Source: Corynebacterium matruchotii
GTDB lineage: Bacteria > Actinomycetota > Actinomycetes > Mycobacteriales > Mycobacteriaceae
DNA: 64,000 nt
Assembly (NCBI RefSeq): GCF_011612265.2
Contig: NZ_CP050134.2
Coordinates: 1,798,001-1,862,000 of the forward strand
Direction: 5' to 3'
The notes beneath the pieces were generated by a model. That model was not told the DNA's origin and did not search any database. It saw nothing but the letters and a program-made list of their open reading frames with translations. The position numbers were made by a program, and so were the translations under genes. Positions 7,495 to 16,047 of this stretch are shown one piece after another. Numbering within the stretch: the first letter of the stretch is position 1; every line of letters begins with the position of its first letter.

Positions 7495-7905
7495 TTATAA
7501 TTTTTTAATACTTTCAGTTATCCTATCGAAATCCCAATCGTTATTTACCGCATCACAACAGGCATTATAGGGAAACTCTTCAATGGGTGCTTTTAACCCA
7601 TCATAAATGCCCTCCATAACAGAAATGTTTACTACCAGCGTAATCTCTGCTGGTTCGCGCCTTTCATCCGAGTAAGCATCTTCACTATATTTATCGGTTA
7701 GTTGCTCAACTTTCGCTATATATTGGGGATCGCTATAGGAGGATTCCGAAAGTTCCGCTAGGCAATCCCATACTTCGCCATCGTGCACACCACTTTCAGC
7801 CATGAAGTAAAACAAAAATTTTTTAGCGCATTCTATGGGCCCAAACTTAGCAGTGGCAGCATCAATTGCATCTTCGAGCTCTTGCGGGAAAACATAGTCA
7901 AACAT
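7495..7905 (-). CDS. Hypothetical acidic protein, 136 aa (immunity-like)
   Basis: I do not recognise the family. It is a soluble, acidic, helix-rich protein (FPQELEDAIDAATAKFGPIE near the start, WDFDRITESIKKL at the end). ATG 7905 has GAGGTG about 6 bases upstream. That Shine-Dalgarno overlaps the stop codon (7917-7919) of an upstream same-strand open frame ending in NEFRIGGNPAKEEQLRKG. This tight coupling is the arrangement expected for a toxin 3' end followed by its immunity gene. The right end of the IS5-family element lies 12 bases beyond the stop. The immunity role is inferred. Confidence 0.6.
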   Translation of the reverse strand: MFDYVFPQELEDAIDAATAKFGPIECAKKFLFYFMAESGVHDGEVWDCLAELSESSYSDPQYIAKVEQLTDKYSEDAYSDERREPAEITLVVNISVMEGIYDGLKAPIEEFPYNACCDAVNNDWDFDRITESIKKL

Positions 7906-7916
7906 AAATATTCACC

Positions 7917-8105
7917 TCAACCTTTCCTTAATTGTTCTTCCTTAGCCGGATTCCCACCAATCCGAAACTCATTCTGCTTATAAGCAAGAAACGGCTTCAA
8001 AGGCAAAACAGGCATAACAACAACCTTTATAAAAACAAAAGAAGAATAATAAGGAAAGAAAAGATAAAGAAGAAGATGCGCTACAACAAGCAAGGATGGG
8101 GCGTT
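7917..8105 (-). pseudogene. 3' remnant of a coding region directly upstream of the 136-aa gene
   Basis: An open frame of 62 codons on the minus strand, closed upstream by TAA, ends in KPFLAYKQNEFRIGGNPAK plus seven residues. The last 30 residues look like a normal charged protein tail, while the upstream part is strongly hydrophobic and has no plausible start except an ATG at 8015. I read it as the surviving C-terminus of a longer protein, possibly a toxin, whose 5' part is decayed. A short leader peptide is the alternative. Confidence 0.35.
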
Positions 8106-8654
8106 TTACTCCGAAAGCCTTCGAACACCCATACTGGTGAAACCACAAGAAAATCTAGGGCACCACACCACAACAATCTGCCGGCACAGCATCACGAGCC
8201 TCCAAGGACAGGTCATTCAACCAAAGTTTCAAAGAATATTACGAAGTAAGATAGCAGGCCCATCACCCACCATTGCCGGCTAAAACCAACCTTGACGCGG
8301 TTACTAGCTTCCCATCAGGAAATAACTACATAAAACTCTCGGGGCACTCATACATTGCTCATTATTTGCTATATCATTATCAATAAGCATCAGACTTCTT
8401 ATGTATGAAGATCCCCACATCAACCAGGTTTCATTCACCCCATACCGTCACCCCAAAAATATTAAAGATGTGACATTCATCATGTAGATGGTATGCAGCC
8501 CTAAAATGCTTCTTCCCGAACCGAAACACACCCCCACAAAACACACTCCCCCTTGCCTGAATCTCAGCGCTTTACCCTCCTACCAAGAAGCACGTCGAAA
8601 AGCGAAACTCAAGCACACCAACAACCCCAACGCACCTCAGCACTCCGCACAAAC
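8106..8654. other. Gene-free AT-rich stretch with possible coding fossils
   Basis: No intact gene is visible. A 46-codon minus-strand frame ending at 8431 reads, near its end, RFGKKHFRAAYHLHDECHIF, which has the feel of a protein C-terminus, but it is short and could be chance. No terminal repeats, tRNA or terminator were seen. The stretch is probably the decayed upstream part of the same accessory module. Confidence 0.4.
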
Positions 8655-9545
8655 CTAGCGCATAAACCCACCCTCGGAATGAATCACCTGTCCGGTCACC
8701 CACCGGCCGTCCTCGGACACCAGCCACGCAACCAAACGCGCCGCATCATCAGGCAAACCCCATCGGCCGAACGGGAACAGGGGCACAAGCGCCTCCCGCA
8801 TGCCGTCGGTCACATACGAATCCGAATCCACCGGCCCCGGGTTCACACAATTCACCGTAAACCCGCGCGGAGCCAGCTCGTACGCAATCGTCTTTGTGAT
8901 GCTCGCCAGCGCGGCCTTCGATGCGCCATACGCGATCTCGCCCGGCAGCGGCCCCAAATCCTGCCCGGAAGTCATAAACACAATCCGGCCGGGAACCCTC
9001 GGGTCCCGCACCTGCGCCACCGCCGCAGCCAACATGATACTCGAACGTGTGTTCACAGCCCAGTGGTGGTCTAAATCTGCCACGGTTATCGAGTCCAACG
9101 ATCCGTCGGAACCAGACATCGCATGGTTGGCAACCAGCACATCCACGTGCCCAAACTCCCGCATCCCAGCGTCCACCACCGCCTCCGGCGCGTCCGGCTG
9201 GGAAAAGTCCGCGCTCACATGCACCAACCTGCGGCCCGGCGCCAGGCAGGAACGAAGCTCGGAAACCACTAGGTCTATGTCGTCACTCCCCCACGGCTGG
9301 TCCGCATCGTGCGGCACCCAATGCTGAATAACCAGGTCAAAGCCGGCCTCCGCCAGCCGGCGGGCAATCGCAAACCCAATGCCACCCCGGCGCGACACCC
9401 CGGTGACCAACGCAACACTGTTCACGGCACTGGCGCCGCTCGCGGCATCAGCCTCCCCACCTTGTGCGGAACCGCCCAACCCCGCAGCCCCACCGCACGT
9501 GCCATCCCCTGCCGCACCTGCACCGCTGAAACCATCGTTACTCAT
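8655..9545 (-). CDS. Short-chain dehydrogenase/reductase
   Basis: An NAD(P)-dependent oxidoreductase of the SDR superfamily; substrate unknown. A Rossmann nucleotide-binding motif appears as VTGVSRRGGIGFAIA, a variant of TGxxxGxG. The conserved NHA is in VLVANHAMSG, the catalytic Ser in FMTSGQDLG, and the YxxxK pair in YGASKAAL. C-terminal GRWGLPDDAARLVAWLVS and VIHSEGGF are typical of FabG-like members. From ATG 9545 the protein is 296 aa with a 45-residue Gly/Ala/Ser-rich leader, so a later GTG just before NSVALVTG may be the true start. Its ATG lies within the last codons of the multicopper oxidase gene (8-base overlap), implying translational coupling. Confidence 0.85.
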   Translation of the reverse strand: MSNDGFSGAGAAGDGTCGGAAGLGGSAQGGEADAASGASAVNSVALVTGVSRRGGIGFAIARRLAEAGFDLVIQHWVPHDADQPWGSDDIDLVVSELRSCLAPGRRLVHVSADFSQPDAPEAVVDAGMREFGHVDVLVANHAMSGSDGSLDSITVADLDHHWAVNTRSSIMLAAAVAQVRDPRVPGRIVFMTSGQDLGPLPGEIAYGASKAALASITKTIAYELAPRGFTVNCVNPGPVDSDSYVTDGMREALVPLFPFGRWGLPDDAARLVAWLVSEDGRWVTGQVIHSEGGFMR

Positions 9546-11166
9546 ATTGTGATTCACCTTCCGTGCTCGATTCCGTACTATCAACGCTGCCTGTATCATC
9601 CGAATGCCCGCCGTGCCCGCCATGGGCGGTGTAGTCGGTTTGCAGGTCGGGTTCCTCGCCTGGCTCCACCATCATGTACTGGCCCATCATGCCTTTGTCC
9701 TCGTGGAACAGCATGTGGCAGTGATACATGTAGGGGTAGTGGTTATTCCGGTATTGGCCGAACAGTACGCCCAGCTTCACCGTCACCCCGGGCGGGATTG
9801 TGACCGTGTCTTTCCACCCGTAGGCGTCAAATTGTATGTTCGTGTCGGAGACCTCCAGCACCTTGAACGCGCAGTTGTGGATGTGGAAGTTGTGGATCCA
9901 GTCGGAGTTGCCGTTGGTCACAATCCAGGTTTCCGGGTCCGAATGGTCGATCACCACATCGACCCGGTTCATGTCCATGCTTTTCCCATTGATCTGGAAC
10001 GTATTGAGTTCGAATTTACGTTCGATTGTTGCGGTTTTGATGGGGGCCGCGGCCGCGGGGTCGAGCACGTCGGGGGCGGCCACGTTGACGGTGACGTCTT
10101 CCCCCTGGTCGGCCCGTTGGATGGTTCCCGGCGCGTTCCCCGGAACCGGCCCGCGGATGGTGAGCAGGTCTACTTGTTCCTGAAGCTTGAAGTCGAGGGA
10201 GTATTCATCTTGGGGCACCCCCAGGTTATCGGCGTAGCCGAGGCTGCGGAGTTTCATGGTGCCGGTCACGTCGGCGACGATTTCTGCGCGCTCCCCCGGG
10301 CCCAGCCGCACGCTGGTGACCTTGCGGGGTCTGTCGAGCAGGCCGGAGTCGGTGGCGATCACCTGGAATTCCCGACCGTCGTCAAATCCGAGGTTATGAA
10401 AGCGCATGTTCGAACCGTTGAGCAGCCGAAAGCGAGCCCGGGGTTTGGTGGCGGTGAATTCCGGGTTAGTGATGCCGTTCACGTGGGGCACCGCCCCTTG
10501 GAGACCAAGGTTGGGGTCGAAAGTTTCGTCCAGCTGGCCGTCGTCGGTGAAGTTAGCATCCATGATGACGATGGGAATGTCGTCGACCCCATAGTCGTGG
10601 GGGATGTCGAGTGCCTGTTCCACGTCGTCGTCGATGATAATCATGCCGGCTAGCCCACGGTAGGCCTGCACCCCGGTTTTACCGTGGGGGTGGGGGTGAT
10701 ACCAGGCGGTGAGTGCCGGCTGGTTGACGGTGAAGGAGGAGGTCCAGGTGGCACCGGGTTCGATGGTGGAGTGGGGGCCGCCGTCCATGTTGGCGGGGAG
10801 GAGGAGCCCGTGGCAGTGGACGGCGGTGGTTTCGGGGAGTTCGCTGGTGAATTCGAGGTCTACCGGGTGGTTTCTTGATGCGTGGATGGTGGGTCCGAGC
10901 ATGGCGCCGTTGAACCCCCAGGTGGCGGTTTTGATTCCGGGGAGGATTTCGGTTTCGCCGGTTTGGGCGGTGAGTTTGTAGTAGTAGCGGCCGTCGGTTT
11001 CGTCGCCGTCGAGAAGCGGCGGTATGGGCAGGGGCCTGGGTTCCCCATCCCAACCGCGGGGGATAACGGGTTCGTTGCTTGTCGGGCCGTCGGGGTTGCT
11101 GGTTTTGGGTGCGCAGGCGGTGAGCCCCAGAGCAGCACACAGGGCGAGGAAGTGACGACGATTCAT
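9538..11166 (-). CDS. Multicopper oxidase, exported
   Basis: A laccase/CueO-type oxidase, 542 aa, likely acting outside the membrane in copper oxidation or tolerance. The signal region [18 protein letters not shown] has a twin-arginine pair and ends in a lipobox-like LTAC, so it may be a Tat-exported lipoprotein. Copper ligands are clear: HCHG at 117-120, WYHPHPHG at 155-162, HIH in NFHIHNC, and [18 protein letters not shown], which contains the HCH type 1/type 3 motif. The C-terminus is His/Gly/Asp/Ser-rich ([10 protein letters not shown]), possibly an extra metal-binding tail. The overlapping SDR downstream is co-transcribed. No CsoR or CueR gene is adjacent. Confidence 0.92.
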   Translation of the reverse strand: MNRRHFLALCAALGLTACAPKTSNPDGPTSNEPVIPRGWDGEPRPLPIPPLLDGDETDGRYYYKLTAQTGETEILPGIKTATWGFNGAMLGPTIHASRNHPVDLEFTSELPETTAVHCHGLLLPANMDGGPHSTIEPGATWTSSFTVNQPALTAWYHPHPHGKTGVQAYRGLAGMIIIDDDVEQALDIPHDYGVDDIPIVIMDANFTDDGQLDETFDPNLGLQGAVPHVNGITNPEFTATKPRARFRLLNGSNMRFHNLGFDDGREFQVIATDSGLLDRPRKVTSVRLGPGERAEIVADVTGTMKLRSLGYADNLGVPQDEYSLDFKLQEQVDLLTIRGPVPGNAPGTIQRADQGEDVTVNVAAPDVLDPAAAAPIKTATIERKFELNTFQINGKSMDMNRVDVVIDHSDPETWIVTNGNSDWIHNFHIHNCAFKVLEVSDTNIQFDAYGWKDTVTIPPGVTVKLGVLFGQYRNNHYPYMYHCHMLFHEDKGMMGQYMMVEPGEEPDLQTDYTAHGGHGGHSDDTGSVDSTESSTEGESQYE

Positions 11167-11281
11167 GTGGGTTTCCTTTGGTTTTGACTATTGGTTGGCT
11201 GAATTCCTGCTAATAATTCCCCCTGCCCTTAAACTTGGGGGAGCGTGTCTGTTGAGCGTGTTTGTTTTAGTCTATTTTTTC

Positions 11282-11296
11282 AAGGAGCACCCATTG
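11282..11296 (+). promoter_or_regulatory. Ribosome binding site fixing the TTG start of glmU
   Basis: AAGGAG at 11282-11287 is followed after 6 bases by TTG at 11294. The frame stays open upstream to 11165, but only this position has a Shine-Dalgarno sequence and gives a GlmU of normal length. Confidence 0.8.
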
Positions 11297-12733
11297 AGTA
11301 CACAACCGATTGCTGTTGTGGTGTTGGCCGCTGGGGCGGGAACTCGCATGAAATCTCATCTCCAGAAAACTCTGCATGTTATTGGGGGTCGCAGTTTATT
11401 ATCGCACTCGTTGCATTCGGCGGCAGGAATTACCCCCCAGCAGATTGTGGCGGTCATTGGGCATCGTCGGGAGCAGGTGGGGCCGGCGGTGACTGAGGTT
11501 GCCAAGGAGCTGCCGGTGCCGGTGAGTACGGCCATTCAGGAGGAGCAGAACGGTACGGGTCATGCCATGCAGTGCGCCATGAATCAGTTGGCGGATTTTT
11601 CCGGCACGATTGTGGTGACGTATGCGGATGTGCCGCTCTTGCGGCCTGCTACTTTGCAGGGGCTTGTCGACGCCCACACGTCCGTGCCTACCGCGGTGAC
11701 CGTGCTGACTTCGAATGTTGCCGACCCTACCGGCTATGGTCGGATTGTTCGCAACCGGGAGGGTGAGGTTGTGGCCATTGTGGAGCAGAAGGATGCGGAT
11801 GAGAAAACGTTGGCGATCACCGAGGTGAATTCGGGCGTGTTTGCGTTTGACGCCGATGTGTTGCGTCAGGCATTGGGGCAGCTTGACGCTAATAATGCCC
11901 AGGGGGAGTTGTATTTGACGGATGTGTTGTCGATTGCTCGAAGCAGTGGGCATCCGGTGCGGGGGTTCCGAATTGCTGACGCCCAGGAGATTGCCGGGGT
12001 GAATGATCGAGTGCAGTTGGCGGAGGCCGCCCGGGAGTTGAATCATCGCACGGTGGAGGCCGCCATGGTGGATGGGGCGACGATCATTGATCCGGCCACC
12101 ACGTGGATTGATGTGAATGTTCGGGTGGGTCAGGATGTGATTATTCACCCGAATACGCAGCTGCATGGTTCGACGGTGATTGCCGATAATGCGGTGATTG
12201 GCCCGGATACCACATTGACGAACATGGTTGTGGGGGAAGGCGCCCAGGTGGTGCGCACCCACGGGAGTGATTCGGAGATTGGGCCGCGGGCCACGGTGGG
12301 CCCGTTCACGTTTATCCGCCCGGGTACGGTGTTGGGTGAGCGGGGCAAGTTGGGTGGTTTCGTGGAGGCGAAGAACGCCCAGATTGGGGCCGGTTCAAAG
12401 GTGCCGCATTTGACCTATATTGGTGATGCCACGGTGGGTGAGGAATCCAACATTGGGGCGTCGAGCGTGTTTGTGAATTATGACGGGGTGAATAAACACC
12501 ACACCACGGTGGGGTCACATGTGCGCACCGGCTCGGACACCATGTTTATTGCCCCCGTGACGGTTGGTGACGGGGCTTATTCCGGCGCGGGTACCGTGAT
12601 TCGGGAGGATGTGCCGCCCGGGGCGTTGGCGATCTCTGGTGGGCGGCAGCGCAATATTGAGGGGTGGGTGCAGGCGAAACGTCCCGGTACGCCGGCCGCG
12701 TTGGCCGCGGAGGAGGCGTTAAAGAACCAATAG
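11294..12733 (+). CDS. glmU: Bifunctional N-acetylglucosamine-1-phosphate uridyltransferase / glucosamine-1-phosphate acetyltransferase
   Basis: GlmU makes UDP-GlcNAc, the precursor of peptidoglycan, by acetylating glucosamine-1-phosphate and then transferring UMP. The 479-aa length is normal. The N-terminal pyrophosphorylase carries the signature [20 protein letters not shown], then [15 protein letters not shown] and [11 protein letters not shown]. The C-terminal half is a left-handed beta-helix of hexapeptide repeats ([20 protein letters not shown] onward) with [14 protein letters not shown] and the acetyltransferase end [11 protein letters not shown]. Translation starts at TTG 11294. The gene precedes prs on the same strand and diverges from the multicopper oxidase. 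Confidence 0.97.
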   Translation: MSTQPIAVVVLAAGAGTRMKSHLQKTLHVIGGRSLLSHSLHSAAGITPQQIVAVIGHRREQVGPAVTEVAKELPVPVSTAIQEEQNGTGHAMQCAMNQLADFSGTIVVTYADVPLLRPATLQGLVDAHTSVPTAVTVLTSNVADPTGYGRIVRNREGEVVAIVEQKDADEKTLAITEVNSGVFAFDADVLRQALGQLDANNAQGELYLTDVLSIARSSGHPVRGFRIADAQEIAGVNDRVQLAEAARELNHRTVEAAMVDGATIIDPATTWIDVNVRVGQDVIIHPNTQLHGSTVIADNAVIGPDTTLTNMVVGEGAQVVRTHGSDSEIGPRATVGPFTFIRPGTVLGERGKLGGFVEAKNAQIGAGSKVPHLTYIGDATVGEESNIGASSVFVNYDGVNKHHTTVGSHVRTGSDTMFIAPVTVGDGAYSGAGTVIREDVPPGALAISGGRQRNIEGWVQAKRPGTPAALAAEEALKNQ

Positions 12734-12805
12734 TTTTCCTCCATTTTGGGGTATTTTGGGGCGTGAATTATTGCCATGAATACCAATGGGTGGGGGTAAT
12801 AGCAG

Positions 12806-12811
12806 TAGAAT
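12806..12811 (+). promoter_or_regulatory. Probable -10 element upstream of prs
   Basis: TAGAAT at 12806-12811 lies 39 bases before the prs ATG, leaving a leader of about 30 bases that contains GGAAGG. A -35 hexamer is not obvious. It would allow prs to be expressed apart from glmU. Confidence 0.45.
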
Positions 12812-12849
12812 TTTTCTCGTACAGCCCGATCCCATCACGGAAGGTATAT

Positions 12850-13830
12850 ATGACTGACAGTAAGTGGAGCAACACTAAGAAGCATCTCATGTTGTTCTCT
12901 GGTCGCGCCCACCCTGAGCTTGGCAAAGCGGTTTCCCGGGAGCTTGGTGTCGAACTGGTACCAACGGTTGCCCGGGATTTTGCCAATGGTGAAATCTTTG
13001 TCCGATTCGAACAATCCGTCCGTGGTAGTGATGCTTTCGTCATCCAATCCCACACCCAGCCGCTGAATAAGTGGTTGATGGAGCAACTCATTATGATTGA
13101 TGCGCTGAAGCGGGGTTCCGCAAAGCACATCACCGCTATTTTGCCGTTTTACCCGTATGCCCGGCAGGATAAGAAGCACCGGGGGCGGGAGCCGATTTCC
13201 GCCCGGTTGATTGCCGACCTGTTGAAGGCCGCCGGGGCGGATCGGATTGTGTCGGTGGATTTGCACACCGACCAAATCCAGGGCTTTTTTGATGGCCCGG
13301 TGGATCACATGCATGCCATGCCGATTCTGACGGATTATATTAAGGCCAATTATTCGCTGGAGAACATGGTGGTGGTTTCCCCCGATGCCGGCCGGGTGAA
13401 GGTGGCCGAGAAGTGGGCGAATATTTTGGGTGATTCCCCCTTGGCGTTTGTGCATAAGACCCGGTCGACCGAGGTCGCTAACCAGGTGGTGGCGAACCGC
13501 GTGGTGGGTGATGTTGCGGGGAAGACCGCGGTGTTGTTGGATGACATGATTGATACGGGCGGCACCATCGCGGGCGCGGTGGGTGTGCTGCGGGATGCTG
13601 GCGCCGAGGATGTGATTATTGCCTGCACGCATGGGGTGTTTTCCGGCCCGGCGCGGGAACGGTTGTCGCAGTGTGGGGCCAAGGAGGTCATCACGACGGA
13701 CACGTTGCCGCAGGATACTGAGGGTTGGGATAATTTGACGGTGTTGTCGATTGCCCCGCTTTTGGCGAAGACCATTCATGAGATTTTCGAGAATGGTTCG
13801 GTCACTGATTTGTTTGAGGGGCAGGCATAA
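12850..13830 (+). CDS. prs: Ribose-phosphate pyrophosphokinase (PRPP synthetase)
   Basis: Makes PRPP from ribose-5-phosphate and ATP for nucleotide, His, Trp and arabinan-precursor synthesis. The protein is 326 aa from ATG 12850, normal for class I enzymes. Conserved parts include LFSGRAHPELGKAVSREL at the start, the flexible-loop and ATP region YPYARQDKKHRGREPISARL, DLHTDQIQGFF, and the PRPP-binding motif VLLDDMIDTGGTIAGA. The frame is open upstream, but only this ATG follows a GGAAGG and matches family length. It follows glmU with a 116-base gap and its own likely promoter; the AlkD-like gene begins 17 bases after it. Confidence 0.97.
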   Translation: MTDSKWSNTKKHLMLFSGRAHPELGKAVSRELGVELVPTVARDFANGEIFVRFEQSVRGSDAFVIQSHTQPLNKWLMEQLIMIDALKRGSAKHITAILPFYPYARQDKKHRGREPISARLIADLLKAAGADRIVSVDLHTDQIQGFFDGPVDHMHAMPILTDYIKANYSLENMVVVSPDAGRVKVAEKWANILGDSPLAFVHKTRSTEVANQVVANRVVGDVAGKTAVLLDDMIDTGGTIAGAVGVLRDAGAEDVIIACTHGVFSGPARERLSQCGAKEVITTDTLPQDTEGWDNLTVLSIAPLLAKTIHEIFENGSVTDLFEGQA

Positions 13831-13847
13831 TTACGCTGCGTTCCGAA

Positions 13848-14444
13848 TTGGAGCGGTATGCCGATCCCGAGGTTGCCGCTGGTCAGAAAGCTTATATGCG
13901 GGGGAAGTTTGAGTTTTTGGGGGTGAAGACTCCTGACCGGCGGCGCGCGTCGAAAAGCTTTATTACCGCGCACGGCCCGCAGGTGGTACCGGATTTGTGG
14001 GCAGAGCCCGAGCGGGAATTCCAGTATGTGGGGGCTGACGTGTTGTGGGCAAAGGTGTCCCAGCTCAGTAGCACCGACGTGGAGTGGTTGGGCGGGTTTG
14101 TGCAGCAAAAATCGTGGTGGGATACCGTGGATGCGTTGGCGAAGACCATTGGGCAGGTTGCTACGGCGCAGCAGATGCTTGACTGGTCGGTGGCGGATAA
14201 TCTGTGGTTGCGGCGGGTGGCGATTATTCACCAGTTGCGTCGAAAAGCGTCGACGGATGCGGACTTATTGGCGCGGATTATTGTCAATAATGTGGGCAGC
14301 ACGGAGTTTTATATCAATAAGGCGATCGGGTGGGCACTCCGGGAATATAGCAAAACCGATGCTGATTGGGTGCGGGGGTTTGTTGCCACGCACGAGTTGT
14401 CGCGGCTGAGCCAGCGGGAGGCATTGAAGCGACTTGGTGGCTAA
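13848..14444 (+). CDS. DNA alkylation repair protein, AlkD-like
   Basis: A helical-repeat (HEAT-like) protein of the AlkD DNA glycosylase family, which excises alkylated bases without flipping them. Family landmarks are YMRGKFEFLGVKTPDRR near the N-terminus, WWDTVDALAKTIG in the middle, WLRRVAIIHQLRRKASTDAD and the end FYINKAIGWALREYSKTD. The start is uncertain: TTG 13848 gives 198 aa, but conserved-looking codons reading TLRSELERYADP lie just upstream in frame without an ATG or GTG, so a start at CTG or ATT near 13833-13836 is possible. It lies 17 bases behind prs and is likely co-transcribed. Confidence 0.87.
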   Translation: MERYADPEVAAGQKAYMRGKFEFLGVKTPDRRRASKSFITAHGPQVVPDLWAEPEREFQYVGADVLWAKVSQLSSTDVEWLGGFVQQKSWWDTVDALAKTIGQVATAQQMLDWSVADNLWLRRVAIIHQLRRKASTDADLLARIIVNNVGSTEFYINKAIGWALREYSKTDADWVRGFVATHELSRLSQREALKRLGG

Positions 14445-14566
14445 TTTTTCCTTGTGGTAGCGTTAGACCGTCTCGGCGAGGGCCTTTGTGAGCCGTTATC
14501 GACGCGATCATATTCACCCTCCGTAGACATGTCTGAAATTTTCACGTTATGTAAAGGAGTTGTGAT

Positions 14567-15181
14567 ATGAGCGACGAAATCATTATTGCCGCCGAGCCGC
14601 GCGCCGAGTTTGGTAAGGGTTTTGCCCGCCGTCTGCGCGCCGCCGGTAAGGTTCCGGGTGTTATCTATTCGTCTTTCTTGGACACCCCCATTCACTTTGC
14701 GGCTTCCCGTATCGATATTCACGCGCTGCTGCGTAACCACGGCACCAACGCCGTGTTCGAACTGGATATCGAGGGCGATAAGCACTTGGTGATGGTCAAG
14801 CACGTGGATCAGAACGTTATCACCCTGAACGCCGACCACATTGACCTGCTCGCCATTAAGCGTGGCGAGAAAGTTGAGGTGGATGTGCCGGTGGTATTCG
14901 AAGGCGAGCCGACCCCGGGCACCATGCTGGTGCAGGATTCCGACACGGTGCTGGTTGAGGCCGACGTGCTGTCCATCCCCGAAGAGATCACCTTCAACAT
15001 TGAGGGCCTGGACGTCGACTCCAAAGTGACCGCTGCTGACCTGGTGCTGCCGGCGAAGGTGACCCTGGTTGCCGACCCCGAGACCGTGCTGGCCACCATT
15101 AACCGTGAGGCCGTGGTGGAGGAAGAGCCGGCCGAGGAGGCTGCCGCCACCGACGAGGATTCCGAGTCCGAAGCCGAGTAA
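14567..15181 (+). CDS. rplY: 50S ribosomal protein L25 (CTC/TL5 form)
   Basis: Binds 5S rRNA in the large ribosomal subunit. This 204-aa protein is the long, two-domain CTC-type form. The L25 domain (EPRAEFGKGFARRLRAAGKV, PGVIYS) covers about residues 1-95, and the TL5 C-terminal beta domain (VPVVFEGEPTPGTMLVQDSD) covers about 100-180. The tail is a run of Glu/Ala/Asp (EEEPAEEAAATDEDSESEAE). ATG 14567 has AAAGGAG a few bases upstream. The pth gene starts immediately after its stop codon, an rplY-pth pairing common in bacteria. Confidence 0.97.
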   Translation: MSDEIIIAAEPRAEFGKGFARRLRAAGKVPGVIYSSFLDTPIHFAASRIDIHALLRNHGTNAVFELDIEGDKHLVMVKHVDQNVITLNADHIDLLAIKRGEKVEVDVPVVFEGEPTPGTMLVQDSDTVLVEADVLSIPEEITFNIEGLDVDSKVTAADLVLPAKVTLVADPETVLATINREAVVEEEPAEEAAATDEDSESEAE

Positions 15182-15703
15182 TTGTTCCTCATTGTTGGCC
15201 TGGGTAATCCGGGCGCAAAATACGAACGCACCCGGCATAACAGTGGGGTTATGGCCCTCACTGAGTTGGCGGGTGCTGTCGCTTTTCGACGCCGGGGCTC
15301 GGCACTGGTAACCGAGTCGTGGTTAGCTGACCACCGGGTGGTGTTTGCGATCCCGCAGCGGTTCATGAATGTGTCCGGGGGTCCGGTCAAGGAGGTGGCG
15401 GGGTTTTTCAAGATTCCGCCCCAGCGCACCATTGTGCTTTTCGACGACCTTGAGTTGGAGTTCGGCACCATTCGGCTTCCGGTGTTGGGGGATCATGGCC
15501 ATAATGGTCTGCGGTCGATAACAAAGGTGTTTGGCGCGGATTATGTTCGGGCCGGCCTGGGTATTGGCCGGCCGCCAGGCCGGATGCCAGTGGCGGATTT
15601 CGTGTTGAAGCCGTTCACCAAGGCTGAGCGGCCCCAATTGCCCATTATGTGGGCGGACATGGCCGACGAGGTCACCCGGTTTATCACCACATCCGGGACT
15701 TGA
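15182..15703 (+). CDS. pth: Peptidyl-tRNA hydrolase, first copy
   Basis: Releases tRNA from peptidyl-tRNAs that drop off the ribosome. At 173 aa it is slightly short for the family. Conserved residues are present: GLGNPG at 6-11, catalytic His19 in RTRHNSG, FMNVSGG, FDDLELEFGTIRL and GHNGLRSI. The usual GGSAGHNG reads GDHGHNG, a variant. The start is TTG 15182, directly after the rplY TAA with no Shine-Dalgarno of its own, so translation is probably coupled to rplY. The last 20 bases overlap the convergent gene at 15684-15989. A second pth follows at 16048. Confidence 0.92.
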   Translation: MFLIVGLGNPGAKYERTRHNSGVMALTELAGAVAFRRRGSALVTESWLADHRVVFAIPQRFMNVSGGPVKEVAGFFKIPPQRTIVLFDDLELEFGTIRLPVLGDHGHNGLRSITKVFGADYVRAGLGIGRPPGRMPVADFVLKPFTKAERPQLPIMWADMADEVTRFITTSGT

Positions 15704-15977
15704 GCAGGGCGGCTTTGAGCGCTGCGTCGTCAAGCTGGAGGGCGTTTTGTTTGGCCAGCCGGTGCATGACGGTGGGGCATTTTTTACACCGAGGTTTGGA
15801 GCGGCAGCATTTGCGCTTCACCTTGGTAGTTTCGGCTAGTTGGCGGCGAAGTTTCGCCTCGCTGGTGGTGGGGGGTGTGGTACCGAGGGCGGTCATGACC
15901 GCTGCCTCTATGAGTTCGGCTGCCTGCGCTTTGGTGGATTTTCGGGCGGCATCGGCAAAAACAACATCCAGGCTCAT
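15684..15977 (-). CDS. Small Cys/Lys-rich protein, 97 aa
   Basis: Function unknown. The conserved-looking core is VKRKCCRSKPRCKKCPTVMH, with four cysteines in a CC-x5-C-x2-C pattern that could bind Zn or another metal, set among Lys/Arg, which could suggest nucleic-acid contact. The N-terminal half is Ala-rich and helical. I recall similar short proteins with a CC-SKPRC-x-CP motif in other actinobacteria, but cannot confirm that here. ATG 15977 is preferred over one four codons upstream. It lies antisense between the two pth genes, overlapping the 3' end of the first by 20 bases. Confidence 0.7.
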   Translation of the reverse strand: MSLDVVFADAARKSTKAQAAELIEAAVMTALGTTPPTTSEAKLRRQLAETTKVKRKCCRSKPRCKKCPTVMHRLAKQNALQLDDAALKAALLKSRMW

Positions 15978-16047
15978 GCAGAAAAACATAACACAGGCTT
16001 AGCTAAATCTTCGAAGTATCGCTTATTTACCCCCATGTGGTGGCACA

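Noticed and set aside
7932..8249. Plus-strand frame of 105 codons, Lys/Asn/Thr-rich
   Set aside because: No start context or motif; the opposite strand carries the more protein-like tail upstream of the 136-aa gene.
2174..8654. tRNA-Gln as an attachment site for an integrated island
   Set aside because: No integrase gene and no repeat of the tRNA 3' end was seen at the far side of the accessory stretch.
9604..10653. Plus-strand open frame of 349 codons
   Set aside because: It lies antisense to the multicopper oxidase and has a Val/His-rich composition typical of a shadow frame in high-GC DNA.
12835..13779. Minus-strand open frame of 314 codons
   Set aside because: Antisense to prs, which has full PRPP-synthetase motifs.
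14441..15238. Minus-strand open frame of 265 codons
   Set aside because: Antisense to rplY; no recognisable motif.
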